Positions 1 to 9,151 are shown, numbered from the stretch's first letter. The stretch is 64,000 bases of DNA from Oscillospiraceae bacterium (GCA_015064895.1 SVRI01000005.1:1-64000), one strand, 5' to 3'. Numbers and translations are program-made. The notes: generated by a model from the sequence alone, not told the origin.

Positions 1-169
1 GATATGCCTTATATTCCAAAACTGTCTGTTTATTCACACCTCTACCGCAAAGCCACAAAAGAAAAGCCCGTATATCGCGGATATACTTTTCTAGTGTTGC
101 TTCACTTTTTTCTTCATCAAACAAATAGGTTTCAAAGTTGTTGATAAGTTTTTCGGTTATTCTTTTCAT
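1..169 (-). CDS. tyrosine recombinase (integrase), N-terminal part, cut by window edge
   Basis: Fifty-six codons read in frame from ATG at 169 to the left edge. The translation has the look of the N-terminal SAM-like, core-DNA-binding domain of XerC/XerD-type tyrosine recombinases: a helix with EEKSEATLEKYIRDI (residues 19-33), then WLCGRGVNKQTVLEYKAY (residues 39-56). A GGAGA ribosome binding site at 179-183 lies 9 bases before the ATG. The catalytic domain is outside the window, so it is not possible to say whether this is a chromosome dimer resolvase, a phage or element integrase, or a DNA invertase. Family call is fairly safe; the role is unknown. Confidence 0.7.
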   Translation of the reverse strand, partial: MKRITEKLINNFETYLFDEEKSEATLEKYIRDIRAFLLWLCGRGVNKQTVLEYKAY

Positions 170-286
170 TGTGTTCAATCTCCATTTGCATTATAATTTG
201 ATTTCATATAATTATCTTACTCTTTTGTTTCTAATTTAAGCAAATATAACACAAATTTCTTCAGTTATTCAATTCACAAATAATGC

Positions 287-314
287 AAGAGACGGACCCT
301 ATGGTCCGTCTCTT
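287..314. terminator. intrinsic terminator after araD
   Basis: A 12-bp perfect stem (287-298 with 303-314) closes a 4-base loop (CTAT). It lies directly downstream of the araD stop codon on the minus strand. The minus-strand U-tract is only moderate, so termination efficiency is uncertain. Confidence 0.7.
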
Positions 315-322
315 TATATCAC

Positions 323-1012
323 TCAGTTCTGCCCGTAATATGCGTTTTTGCCGTGTTTACGAAGGTAATGTTTATCAAGAAGTTCCTGCTGCATAGTCTT
401 GACTTCAGGATTTATCGCCTCTGTATTATATGCCATAAATGCAAGTTCTTCAAGAACAACTGCGTTATGTACCGCATTGTCGGGATTTGTTCCCCATGCA
501 AAAGGTCCGTGGGAATTCACAAGCACGGCAGGAATGTCGGCATAGGATTTATCCTTAAAGGTTTCAACGATTACATTACCCGTTTCCTTTTCGTACTCGC
601 CTGCAATTTCTTTTGGTGTCATCTTTCTTGTACAGGGAATTTCACCGTAGAAATAGTCACCGTGGGTTGTACCGTATGCAGGTATTCCCCTGCCTGCCTG
701 TGCCCAGGAGGTTGCCTTACGGGAATGGGTATGCACAATGCCTCCTATATTCGCAAAAGCCTTATAAAGCACAAGGTGTGTAGGGGTATCGGAGGAAGGC
801 TTCCACTTTCCTTCAACAACATTTCCGTCGAGGTCTATAACAACCATATCCTCTGCCGTCATGCCGTCATATTCAACACCGCTGGGCTTTATTACTACAA
901 GACCCTTTTCTCTGTCTATTCCCGAAACATTTCCCCAGGTAAATGTAACAAGTCCGTATTTTACCAAATTAAGATTTGCCCTCAGGACTTCGTTTTTTAA
1001 CTGTTCAATCAT
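323..1012 (-). CDS. araD: L-ribulose-5-phosphate 4-epimerase
   Basis: Interconverts L-ribulose 5-phosphate and D-xylulose 5-phosphate, the last step of arabinose entry into the pentose phosphate pathway; cytoplasmic. Its 229 residues match the family length (about 231). Class II aldolase-type zinc ligands are visible as HTH (His94, His96) and SHG (His168), with the family Asp75 in SSDTPTH, Asp119 in HGD and the C-terminal YYGQ. It is the third gene of the arabinose operon, 12 bp after araA, and is followed by a hairpin terminator. Confidence 0.95.
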   Translation of the reverse strand: MIEQLKNEVLRANLNLVKYGLVTFTWGNVSGIDREKGLVVIKPSGVEYDGMTAEDMVVIDLDGNVVEGKWKPSSDTPTHLVLYKAFANIGGIVHTHSRKATSWAQAGRGIPAYGTTHGDYFYGEIPCTRKMTPKEIAGEYEKETGNVIVETFKDKSYADIPAVLVNSHGPFAWGTNPDNAVHNAVVLEELAFMAYNTEAINPEVKTMQQELLDKHYLRKHGKNAYYGQN

Positions 1013-1024
1013 AAATATAACTCC

Positions 1025-2494
1025 TTATTTCAGTTTCCATGCAAGGTCATTGAGGAACAGTTCTTTTTCAAGTGCATCAACTGTTGTATCCTTTGTGATA
1101 TGTACAAACTCTATATCCATCATTCTTGCAAAATCCTTCATCTGCTCTGCCGAAACGTCATATGAAAGCACCGTATGATGTGCGCCTCCTGCCGTTATCC
1201 AGCACTCTACACCGTCGCAAAGATTAGGCATTGCCTTCCACATTACTCTTGCAACGGGAAGATTAGGCATTTCCATTATGGGCTTTACGCAGACAATATC
1301 CTGACAGATAAGGCGAAGTCTTCCGCCCATATCCACAAGTGAAACAACTATTGCTTCGCCCTCTTTTCCCTCAAAAACAAGGCGTGCAGGGTCCTTTTCG
1401 TTCATGCCGATACCGAGATGGTGTGTTTCAATTCTCGGCTTTTTTTCATCCGAAGCAAGGCTGGGGCAAACTTCAAGCATATGGGCTCCGAGAGAGTATT
1501 CTTCACCATCGGCAAGATGATATGTATAGTCCTCCATAAATGCCGATGCCCCGTTGCCGTCCTTACCCATTGCCTTCATAATGGCAGTCATAGCCGCAAC
1601 CTTCCAGTCGCCCTCACCGCCGTAGCCATAGCCTTGTGCCATAAGATGCTGGGAAGCAAGGCCGGGAAGCTGCTCCATACCGTAGAGGTCCTGGAATGTA
1701 TTTGAAAAGGCAAGGCAGCCTTCTCTGTCAAGCATTTTCTTAATGGCAATTTCCTCTCTTGCCTGATAGCGGATTGCTTCAAGGTTATCCGTTGCAACAT
1801 CATACTTTGATGTATATTCTGCTAAAAGATTGTCAATTTCCGATTCTGTAACAGACTTCATTTCTTTTACAAGGTCGCCGACAGCCCAGGTATTGACCTG
1901 CCAGCCGAGCTTTGCCTGAACTTCAACCTTATCACCCTCGGTTACCGCTACCTCACGCATATTATCGCCAAAGCGCATAACCTTCATATTCTTTGAAACC
2001 GAGACTCCGACAGCAGCACGCATCCAGTCGCCTATTCGTTTATGCACCTTTTCATCCTGCCAGAAGCCTGCTATAACCTTTCTCGGCATTCTGAGTCTTG
2101 AAGCAATAAAACCGTGTTCACGGTCGCCGTGTGCCGCCTGATTGAGGTTCATAAAGTCCATATCTATTTCATCATTTGGGATTTCTTTATTATACTGTGT
2201 GGCAAAATGGCAGTAAGGCTTTTGAAGATTCACAAGACCGTTAATCCACATCTTTGACGGGCTGAAGGTGTGGCACCAGGTAATGATACCTGCGCATGAA
2301 TCGTCGTAATTTGCTTCTTTTACAATATCCGATATTTCTTTATTTGTTTTTGCCGTAACCTTATAAATGAGAGGATAAGGAAAATGCTTTGACAGCTCCT
2401 CTGCCATTTCCTTTGCCCTTTTTTCAACCGTCACAAGTACTTCTTCGCCGTACAAAAACTGTGAACCGACTACAAACCAAAAATTATACTTCAT
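1025..2494 (-). CDS. araA: L-arabinose isomerase
   Basis: Converts L-arabinose to L-ribulose in the cytoplasm, using a divalent metal, usually manganese. At 489 residues it is close to the usual 500. Family landmarks are present: the catalytic glutamate segments GEGDWK and MLEVCPSL, the histidine in RIETHHLG and the C-terminal GGAHHTVLSY. It starts at an ATG 12 bp after the kinase stop codon and is followed 12 bp later by araD, so the three genes are one transcription unit. No transporter gene lies beside it. Confidence 0.97.
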   Translation of the reverse strand: MKYNFWFVVGSQFLYGEEVLVTVEKRAKEMAEELSKHFPYPLIYKVTAKTNKEISDIVKEANYDDSCAGIITWCHTFSPSKMWINGLVNLQKPYCHFATQYNKEIPNDEIDMDFMNLNQAAHGDREHGFIASRLRMPRKVIAGFWQDEKVHKRIGDWMRAAVGVSVSKNMKVMRFGDNMREVAVTEGDKVEVQAKLGWQVNTWAVGDLVKEMKSVTESEIDNLLAEYTSKYDVATDNLEAIRYQAREEIAIKKMLDREGCLAFSNTFQDLYGMEQLPGLASQHLMAQGYGYGGEGDWKVAAMTAIMKAMGKDGNGASAFMEDYTYHLADGEEYSLGAHMLEVCPSLASDEKKPRIETHHLGIGMNEKDPARLVFEGKEGEAIVVSLVDMGGRLRLICQDIVCVKPIMEMPNLPVARVMWKAMPNLCDGVECWITAGGAHHTVLSYDVSAEQMKDFARMMDIEFVHITKDTTVDALEKELFLNDLAWKLK

Positions 2495-2506
2495 AACTTC
2501 ATCTCC

Positions 2507-4033
2507 TTAAATACTTTCAACCGCTGTTCTTTCGACCTTTAGCAGCATTTTATATTTTGTCATGTAGCTTTCAAAGCCCATTATGTCTTTCTCATCGGGA
2601 TTTATTGTAGTGCTCTTTACATTTGCGAACACATGTCTGTCAAGATATTCTTCCAGCGTTTCGCCGAAAGACTTATTTTTAACAAAAGACGCAAGTATTG
2701 CCATGCCGTACGGACCGCCCTCACCTGCCGACTCAAGACAGGTAATGGGGGTTTTGCAGGCTGCCGCCATATACCTCTGTCCTACAACAGGTGTCTTGAA
2801 AAGACCGCCGTGACCTGTCAAGGAGTTGATTGTGACATTTTCCTTTTCAAGAAGCTCCATGCCTATTTTAAGGGTTGCCATTGTGGAATAGAGTGTTGCT
2901 CTGAAAAAGTTTGCTAGGGTAAACTTTGCATCGGGTGTTCTTGTGACAATGGGTCTTCCGCTGTCAAAATGTGTAACACCTTCCCCTGCCATATAATTGC
3001 AGACGACAACGCCGCCGCAATCAGGGTCACCCTCAAGAGATTTTTCATACAGTTTTTTATATAAATCATTTCCGGCATCCGCACCGAAAAGTTCTGCCGT
3101 CTCATTCAGTACCGACACCCATGCATTAGAGTCGTTTGTACAGTTATTGCAATGCACCATGGCAACGGGTTTACCTGTAGGTGTTGTCACAATGTCGATT
3201 TCTTCATACACCTTTTCAAGTCCTTTTTCAAGCACGACCATTGAGAAGATTGACGTTCCTGCCGAAACATTTCCCGTTCCCGTCTTAACCGCATTTGTTG
3301 CAACCATACCGGTTCCTGCATCACCTTCGGGCGGTGCAAACATTATTCCGCAAGGCAGAAGATTATCAATAAGCCCTCTTCCCTTTTCGGTAAGCATTCC
3401 GGCACTTTCACCGGCATTAAGAACATCCGGAAGAATGTCGCAAAGCTTCCACGGTAGCTTGTACTCGGAAACAAGACAGTCAAACTTTTCAATCATAGCT
3501 TTATCATAGCAAAGACCGATGCTGTCTATTGGGAATATACCCGAGGCTTCGCCTATTCCAACGGCATTTACACCCGTGAGAAGGTAATGAACATATCCTG
3601 CAAGGGTTGTAATATGTGCAATTTCTCTTATATGTTCTTCGCCGTTAAGAACTGCCTGATACAGGTGCGCAATGCTCCAACGCTGGGGGATATTGAAAGA
3701 GAAAAGCTCTGTCAGTTTTTCGGAAGCCTTTGCCGTCATTGTATTTTGCCATGTACGGAAAGGAACAAGCAGATTCCAGTCCTTATCAAAAGCAAGATAA
3801 CCGTGCATCATTCCCGAAATGCCGACACATTCAATACTTTCTGTATTCTTTATTCCCGAAAGTGCTTTTTTTAGTCCATCTATTGCTTCATTAAGATCAT
3901 ATGTCCAGATACCATTTTTACATTCAGACTTCCATGTGTAATCAGCCGAAGATTGTATTTTATTTTTTTCGTCAATCTGTACACATTTGATTCTTGTTGA
4001 GCCGAATTCTATTCCAAGATATGTTTTCATCAT
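2507..4033 (-). CDS. FGGY-family sugar kinase, probable L-ribulokinase (AraK-type)
   Basis: First gene of the arabinose operon; 508 residues. The N-terminus (TYLGIEFGSTRIKCV) is the ATPase-fold phosphate loop of FGGY kinases, and GHGGLFKTPVVGQRYMAA in the C-terminal half is the second family signature. It does not look like classical AraB. Position before araA and araD supports phosphorylation of L-ribulose; a non-classical ribulokinase (AraK) has been described in clostridia and this is probably of that type, but the substrate is inferred from context. Two adjacent ATG codons (4033 and 4030) follow a strong AAAGGAGGT at 4036-4044. An upstream promoter diverges from that of the AraC-type regulator. 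Confidence 0.85.
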   Translation of the reverse strand: MMKTYLGIEFGSTRIKCVQIDEKNKIQSSADYTWKSECKNGIWTYDLNEAIDGLKKALSGIKNTESIECVGISGMMHGYLAFDKDWNLLVPFRTWQNTMTAKASEKLTELFSFNIPQRWSIAHLYQAVLNGEEHIREIAHITTLAGYVHYLLTGVNAVGIGEASGIFPIDSIGLCYDKAMIEKFDCLVSEYKLPWKLCDILPDVLNAGESAGMLTEKGRGLIDNLLPCGIMFAPPEGDAGTGMVATNAVKTGTGNVSAGTSIFSMVVLEKGLEKVYEEIDIVTTPTGKPVAMVHCNNCTNDSNAWVSVLNETAELFGADAGNDLYKKLYEKSLEGDPDCGGVVVCNYMAGEGVTHFDSGRPIVTRTPDAKFTLANFFRATLYSTMATLKIGMELLEKENVTINSLTGHGGLFKTPVVGQRYMAAACKTPITCLESAGEGGPYGMAILASFVKNKSFGETLEEYLDRHVFANVKSTTINPDEKDIMGFESYMTKYKMLLKVERTAVESI

Positions 4034-4051
4034 ATTACCTCCTTTACCAAT

Positions 4052-4080
4052 ATTATATTTTTAAAAACATACATAAACAA
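4052..4080 (-). promoter_or_regulatory. promoter of the arabinose operon
   Basis: Minus-strand TTGTTT (4075-4080), 17-base spacer, TATAAT (4052-4057), just upstream of the FGGY kinase start. It is back to back with the regulator promoter at 4100-4128, so the 19 bases between them are a natural site for AraC-type control. Confidence 0.75.
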
Positions 4081-4099
4081 GAAATCTAATGTTCAGGTA

Positions 4100-4128
4100 T
4101 GGACATTTGTTGATATTTATGATATAAT
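4100..4128 (+). promoter_or_regulatory. promoter of the AraC-family regulator gene
   Basis: Plus-strand TGGACA (4100-4105), 17-base spacer, TATAAT (4123-4128), 31 bases before the regulator ATG. Confidence 0.75.
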
Positions 4129-4159
4129 ACAAGGCACAATAAGGGGTTGATATGGAACT

Positions 4160-5002
4160 ATGTTAGGCATTTATGAGAAAAGGCAATTTTCCGACGGTGA
4201 AAAAGTATGGCTGGGCAGATACAAGAATCTTGTCAATGTACTCCACTGGCATTTTGAAGCTGAAATTATAAGAATTGTCAAAGGCAGTGCAAAAATCAAA
4301 ATCGGAAATTCTGTATTTGAAGCAAAAAAAGGCGACTGTTTCTTTTGTACGGGCGAAGAACTGCACTACATAATCGGCAAAAAAGATTCCGAAATCGACA
4401 TTGCAATTTTTGACGAAAAGCTTTATCCGGAAACAATCGGAAACCTCAGTCTTTTTTCTCCAAAGCTTCCTTCCTGTATTCCGGTAAAAGATTATTTTTC
4501 GAGTATAAAAAAAGAGCTGAACGAAAAAGGTCCGTTCTACCGAGAAGCTGTAAACAACAAAATGGAAAATCTGATTATAGATATATTCCGCAAGTGCGAG
4601 TTTGACAAAAACGAAAGAAAAACAAGCTTTCACAAGGCGCTTATCACAAAAATCAACAATGAGTATTCATTTATAACCTTTGAAGATGCCGTCAGCTATT
4701 CAGGATACAGTGCTTCACATTTTTCAAAAATATTCAAAGCCTTTACGGGAATGACATTTTCCGAATACCTGAATGTCATAAAAATTGAAAATGCAATAAT
4801 TCTTCTGAGAGAAAACCTGACAATGACTTCCATATCCCAAAAATGCGGATTCTCAACCATACGCAATTTTAACCGTGTATTTAAAAAAATAACCGGCTAC
4901 CCGCCTCTGTCTCTGCCTTTTGACTTTACCATTGATACGGGACTTCGCATTTCGGATGCTGAATTCTTTGACCCGACGGATGAGGCTTCGATATTGATGT
5001 GA
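4160..5002 (+). CDS. AraC-family transcriptional regulator of the arabinose genes
   Basis: 280 residues. The N-terminal half (about 1-130) has a cupin-like sugar-sensing layout (HWHFEAEIIRIVKGSAKI, then KKGDCFFCTGEELHY). The C-terminal third carries the double helix-turn-helix of the family: GYSASHFSKIFKAFTGMTF and MTSISQKCGFSTIRNFNRVFKK followed by GYPP. It is transcribed divergently from the arabinose operon, which implies local activation or repression in response to arabinose or a derivative; the ligand is not shown. A nearby ATG at 4152 is out of frame and stops after four codons. Confidence 0.88.
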   Translation: MLGIYEKRQFSDGEKVWLGRYKNLVNVLHWHFEAEIIRIVKGSAKIKIGNSVFEAKKGDCFFCTGEELHYIIGKKDSEIDIAIFDEKLYPETIGNLSLFSPKLPSCIPVKDYFSSIKKELNEKGPFYREAVNNKMENLIIDIFRKCEFDKNERKTSFHKALITKINNEYSFITFEDAVSYSGYSASHFSKIFKAFTGMTFSEYLNVIKIENAIILLRENLTMTSISQKCGFSTIRNFNRVFKKITGYPPLSLPFDFTIDTGLRISDAEFFDPTDEASILM

Positions 5003-5038
5003 TTTGAGTTGGATAGTATAAATTTACATAGTAAAAAG

Positions 5039-5074
5039 CAGCACAAGGGTCTAAATAACCCTTGTGCTGTTTGG
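5039..5074. terminator. bidirectional terminator between regulator and alcohol dehydrogenase genes
   Basis: Perfect 12-bp stem (5039-5050 with 5058-5069) around a 7-base loop. T-rich tracts flank it on both strands (GTTTGGTTTT on plus, GCTTTTTAC on minus), so it can serve both convergent genes. Confidence 0.8.
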
Positions 5075-5191
5075 TTTTATCAGGTATGTAATAACAAGTT
5101 CCAAAGCGGGTCGATGATCCAAATCTGCAAAATTCAACAAAAAACACCAAAATAGTTTTTATATAAATCAAGAATCACTTTTTTAATCCTT

Positions 5192-6361
5192 TTACAAGCA
5201 CAATTTAAATATATCCTTAATAACCTCATAATCCATATCGACATAGCTCTTGACGGTTCGCTGTCTGCCAAAGGTACAAAGGTCACAGAGTCTGTCGATA
5301 CATGTTTCATCAAGTCCGAAATCCGAAAGCTTTGACGGCATACCGATAGACTTAAAGTATTCAGCCATGCTGTTAATACCCGAAAGTGCTGCAGACTCGT
5401 CATCCTTTTCGGTACAATCCCACACTCTGCGTGCAAACTGAGCAAATCTCGGGATATTATACTTATAAATATACTTCGCCCATGCCGGGAAAAGCACGGC
5501 AAGTCCCGCACCGTGTGCTATCTCATCATATTCACCCGAAAGTGCATGCTCAAGCTGATGAACACAAAGAGCATTACGGCGTCCGCATCCTGTAAGGTCA
5601 TTATGTGAAAGGCTGGATGCCCACATCATGTTGGCTCTTGCATCATAATCTTCGGGGTTATCCATAAGAGTCTTGCCTGCCTCAATTGTCGTCTTAAGGA
5701 CACTCTCGGCAATTCTGTCGGTAAGGTCAGTAGGCTCGAGGGGTACAAAGTATCTTTCCATTGTGTGTGCCATTATATCAACAACACCGCAAGCTGTCTG
5801 ATATTTTGACACAGAGTAGGTAAGTTCCGGGTTCATAACAGCGAACAAACATCTGTTATGCTCACTGCCGAAACCTCGTTTCATGTTTTCTTCCATGTTT
5901 GTGACAACGGCAGAGCTGCTCATTTCACTCCCTGCCGCCGCAAGTGTAAGAATACAGCCAACGGGAAGAGATTTTTCAAGTGTTGCTTTACCCGTCGGGA
6001 AATCCCACACATCGCCGTCATAAAGAGCACCTGCCGCCGTATACTTTGAAGAATCAAGCACGCTTCCGCCGCCAACAGCAAGAATCATCTGAACACCAGT
6101 CTCTTTAGCAACCTTCACGGCATCTCTGACAAATGCAAGTTTAGGATTAGGTTCAACACCGCCCATTTCAACAACCTTTATTCCATGTTCGGAAAGTGAT
6201 AACATAACTTCATCATAAAGTCCCGATTTCTTTATGCTTTCCTTGCCGTACTGAAGCATTATATTATCAAAGCCATAGTCTTTGACAATTTTGCCTATAT
6301 CCTTATGCTTACCTTTTCCGAAAAACACCTTTGTCGGTGCATAATATACAAAATCATTCAT
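5192..6361 (-). CDS. iron-containing alcohol dehydrogenase, BDH/YqhD type
   Basis: 389-residue NAD(P)H-dependent dehydrogenase of the group III (iron) family, similar in layout to butanol dehydrogenase and YqhD; it would reduce aldehydes to alcohols in the cytoplasm. The nucleotide loop GGGS is at 97-100, and AGSEMSSSAV at about 143-152. Metal ligands expected for this family are all present: Asp195 and His199 (VDIMAH), His268 (VHQLEH) and His283 (AHGAG). An AGAGGTG ribosome binding site precedes the ATG, and the gene has its own promoter divergent from a second dehydrogenase gene. The physiological substrate cannot be told. Confidence 0.92.
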   Translation of the reverse strand: MNDFVYYAPTKVFFGKGKHKDIGKIVKDYGFDNIMLQYGKESIKKSGLYDEVMLSLSEHGIKVVEMGGVEPNPKLAFVRDAVKVAKETGVQMILAVGGGSVLDSSKYTAAGALYDGDVWDFPTGKATLEKSLPVGCILTLAAAGSEMSSSAVVTNMEENMKRGFGSEHNRCLFAVMNPELTYSVSKYQTACGVVDIMAHTMERYFVPLEPTDLTDRIAESVLKTTIEAGKTLMDNPEDYDARANMMWASSLSHNDLTGCGRRNALCVHQLEHALSGEYDEIAHGAGLAVLFPAWAKYIYKYNIPRFAQFARRVWDCTEKDDESAALSGINSMAEYFKSIGMPSKLSDFGLDETCIDRLCDLCTFGRQRTVKSYVDMDYEVIKDIFKLCL

Positions 6362-6388
6362 TACAATTCACCTCTGATATTAATTACT

Positions 6389-6417
6389 ATTGTACCACAC
6401 CGTATGCAATAATACAA
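6389..6417 (-). promoter_or_regulatory. promoter of the minus-strand alcohol dehydrogenase gene
   Basis: TTGTAT (6412-6417), 17-base spacer, TACAAT (6389-6394) on the minus strand, 27 bases before the start codon at 6361. Confidence 0.65.
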
Positions 6418-6487
6418 TTCATTTTTACTATGATTATTGTAAAAAATATTCATATCACATTCTTTTTGTAATTTTTACATTAAGGTG

Positions 6488-6511
6488 TTACTTTTTTCGC
6501 AAAAAATGTAA
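6488..6511. promoter_or_regulatory. A/T-rich inverted repeat upstream of the second alcohol dehydrogenase
   Basis: TTAC(T)6, CGC, (A)6T then GTAA form an imperfect dyad with one unpaired base. It lies between the divergent dehydrogenase genes, 41 bases before the likely start at 6553. It could be an operator or a weak hairpin. No clear plus-strand promoter was found here. Confidence 0.3.
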
Positions 6512-6552
6512 TCAACATAATGAACACTTTAAAATATAGAATTGAGGTAATC

Positions 6553-7761
6553 ATGTTTATTTTAAAAACTGCATTTTGCCGTACTTATCAGACGGCTTTT
6601 CGCTTGGCTCTGCCCGTTCTTCCGTACAGAGAGCCGCAGATTATAAATTCTTGTTCCGACATTCCGAATGTATTAAAAAAAGAAAACACAAAATCCGTTC
6701 TCATTGTTACCGACAAAGGTATAGTAAATAACGGTCTTGTTGAACCGATTGAAAAGGCTTTAAAATCAGATGGTGTATCCTACGCAATTTATGATAGCAC
6801 AAATCCGAATCCTACGGTTGACAATGTTGAAGAAGCTTTACTAATCTACAAGGAAAACAACTGCAGTGCCTTAATTGCAATCGGCGGCGGCTCTGCAATG
6901 GACTGTGCAAAAGCAATAGGTGCAAGAGCAGCATATCCCAACAAAACCTTGGGACAGCTAAAAGGTGTTATAAAGGTCTTCAGAAAACTTCCGACACTTA
7001 TTGCAATTCCGACAACTGCAGGAACAGGAAGCGAAGTTACACCTGCAGCCATCATCACGGACAGCAAAAAAAGCCACAAATATGCAATAATGAGTTTCCC
7101 TCTCATTCCCCACTATGCCGTTCTTGATGCATCCCTCACCTATTCCCTGCCCAAGCACCTTACAGCCACAACAGGCATAGATGCTCTTACCCATGCGGTT
7201 GAAGCGTATATAGGAAAGTCTACAACCAAGGAAACACGTGCTCTTGCACTTGAGACAGTAAAACTTGTGTTTGAAAACATATATGATGCTTACAATAACG
7301 GTCACAACCACAAAGCAAGAGAAAACATGCTTCATGCAGCATACAAGGCAGGCGTTGCCTTTTCAAAATCCTATGTGGGATACATTCATGCAGTTGCACA
7401 TTCCCTGGGCGGTCAGTACGGAACACCCCACGGTCTTGCAAATGCAGTAATTATGCCGTATGTTCTTGAAGCCTACGGTAAAAGTGCACACAAAAAGCTT
7501 TATGAGCTTGGAATTGCGGCAGGTGTATGCGGCAAAAACGATTCTTACAAGGATGGGGCAAAAAAGTTTATTAATGCCATAAAAGAACTCAACAAATCTA
7601 TGGGTATACCCGACAAAATTGAAGGTATCATTGAAAAAGACATTCCCATTCTTTCTATGCATGCCGAAAAGGAAGCAAATCCCCTTTATCCCGTACCAAA
7701 GCTCATGACACAGCATGAACTTGAGCACTTCTATTATCAAATATCCGATTGGAGCAAATAA
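6553..7761 (+). CDS. iron-containing alcohol dehydrogenase
   Basis: 402 residues from the preferred ATG at 6553, which has GAGG at 6545-6548; an in-frame ATG at 6520 lacks a convincing ribosome binding site. The protein is a group III alcohol dehydrogenase: GGGSAMDCAKA at 111-121, TTAGTGSEVT at 154-163, and metal ligands Asp210, His214 (TGIDALTHAVE), His283 (AVAHSLGG) and His293 (TPHGLANA). It is only distantly like the 389-residue dehydrogenase encoded divergently. The aldehyde dehydrogenase starts one base after its stop codon, so the pair probably interconverts alcohol, aldehyde and acid for the same substrate; that substrate is unknown. Confidence 0.9.
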   Translation: MFILKTAFCRTYQTAFRLALPVLPYREPQIINSCSDIPNVLKKENTKSVLIVTDKGIVNNGLVEPIEKALKSDGVSYAIYDSTNPNPTVDNVEEALLIYKENNCSALIAIGGGSAMDCAKAIGARAAYPNKTLGQLKGVIKVFRKLPTLIAIPTTAGTGSEVTPAAIITDSKKSHKYAIMSFPLIPHYAVLDASLTYSLPKHLTATTGIDALTHAVEAYIGKSTTKETRALALETVKLVFENIYDAYNNGHNHKARENMLHAAYKAGVAFSKSYVGYIHAVAHSLGGQYGTPHGLANAVIMPYVLEAYGKSAHKKLYELGIAAGVCGKNDSYKDGAKKFINAIKELNKSMGIPDKIEGIIEKDIPILSMHAEKEANPLYPVPKLMTQHELEHFYYQISDWSK

Positions 7762-7762
7762 A

Positions 7763-9145
7763 ATGACAGGTGAACAGATACAGGCTTTACTCGAACGCCA
7801 GAGAGAATTCTACAAAAGCGGCACCACTATTCCGGTAAGTTTCAGAATTGAACAGTTAAAAAAACTGTATTCCACGGTAATGAAATATCAGAACGAAGTA
7901 AATGATGCATTAAAAAAAGACCTTGGCAAAAGTCATTACGAAGGCTTCATGTGTGAAAGCGGTCTTGCACTTTCGGAAATTTCACATATGATTCGTCATA
8001 CAAAGAAATTTGCATCGAGAAAAACTGTTGCAACACCCCTTGCTCAGTTTGCATCCCACAGCTACAAGGTGCCCGTTCCCTACGGCAATGTTCTTATAAT
8101 GAGTCCGTGGAATTATCCTTTTCTTCTCACAATCGATCCGCTTGCAGATGCCATTGCAGCAGGAAACACAGCCATTGTAAAGCCAAGTGCATATTCACCC
8201 GCCACAAGTGAGATTATCGAAAGAATCATAAGCGAATGTTTCTCCTCCGAATATGTTGCGGTTGTAACAGGCGGAAGAAATGAAAATGCCGCACTTCTCA
8301 AGCAGAAATTTGATTTTGTCTTCTTCACGGGAAGCAAAGAGGTCGGAAAAGAAGTGCTACGAAACACTGCCGAGTATCTTACCCCTGCAGTGCTTGAGCT
8401 TGGCGGAAAAAGTCCGTGTATCGTTGACAAAAGTGCCAACATAAAGCTTGCGGCAAAAAGAATAGTATTCGGCAAATACTTAAACTGCGGTCAGACGTGT
8501 GTTGCACCCGACTACATACTTTGCGAAAGCTCTGTAAAGGACGAATTTGTAAAAGAAGTCATAAACCAAGTAAAGCTCCAATACGGCGAAAAGCCGCTTG
8601 AAAACAAGGACTACGGCAAAATCATCAACGAAAAGCATTTTTCACGTCTTTGCGGTCTTATAGACGAAAGCAAGGTTGTAATCGGCGGTGAAACAAATGT
8701 ATTTACAAATCAGATTGCACCCACGGTTATGGACAATGTAACAGAAAATGACGCTGTTATGGGTGAAGAAATCTTCGGTCCCATAATGCCCATTCTCAGC
8801 TTTGACAATTTTGACAACCTTATAGATGAGTTGAAGAACAAGGAAAAACCTCTTGCACTCTATCTTTTCTCAAGCAACAAAAAACACATAAAGAGAGTGA
8901 CAAACGAGCTTTCCTACGGCGGCGGTTGCATAAACGACGTTGTAATTCATCTTGCCACAAGCAATATGGGCTTTGGCGGTGTAGGTGAAAGCGGCATGGG
9001 AGCTTACCACGGCAAAGCCGGCTTTGAAGCCTTTTCACACTACAAATCCATTGTTGACAAGAAAACATGGCTTGATTTACCCATGCGTTATCAGCCATAC
9101 AAGAGCAAGTTCTATGAAAAACTGCTTCATATGTTTTTGAAGTAA
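7763..9145 (+). CDS. NAD(P)-dependent aldehyde dehydrogenase, class 3-like
   Basis: 460 residues from ATG at 7763, preceded by GGAG at 7751-7754 inside the end of the upstream gene, which indicates translational coupling. It oxidises aldehydes to acids. The catalytic glutamate is Glu212 in LELGG and the nucleophilic cysteine Cys246 in NCGQTC; the SPWNYPF segment (114-120) and GNTAIVKPS (134-142) are cofactor-binding landmarks. Length and order of motifs match the short class 3/YwdH-type enzymes. A strong hairpin terminator follows. Confidence 0.92.
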   Translation: MTGEQIQALLERQREFYKSGTTIPVSFRIEQLKKLYSTVMKYQNEVNDALKKDLGKSHYEGFMCESGLALSEISHMIRHTKKFASRKTVATPLAQFASHSYKVPVPYGNVLIMSPWNYPFLLTIDPLADAIAAGNTAIVKPSAYSPATSEIIERIISECFSSEYVAVVTGGRNENAALLKQKFDFVFFTGSKEVGKEVLRNTAEYLTPAVLELGGKSPCIVDKSANIKLAAKRIVFGKYLNCGQTCVAPDYILCESSVKDEFVKEVINQVKLQYGEKPLENKDYGKIINEKHFSRLCGLIDESKVVIGGETNVFTNQIAPTVMDNVTENDAVMGEEIFGPIMPILSFDNFDNLIDELKNKEKPLALYLFSSNKKHIKRVTNELSYGGGCINDVVIHLATSNMGFGGVGESGMGAYHGKAGFEAFSHYKSIVDKKTWLDLPMRYQPYKSKFYEKLLHMFLK

Positions 9146-9151
9146 AATCAC

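Noticed and set aside
1..169. Possible frameshift in the recombinase gene
   Set aside because: A first reading of the minus strand seemed to hit a stop near 35; recounting codon by codon from the ATG at 169 shows one continuous frame to the edge.
353..1000. Plus-strand open frame of 215 codons
   Set aside because: It is the complement of araD, with Cys-rich composition and no motif.
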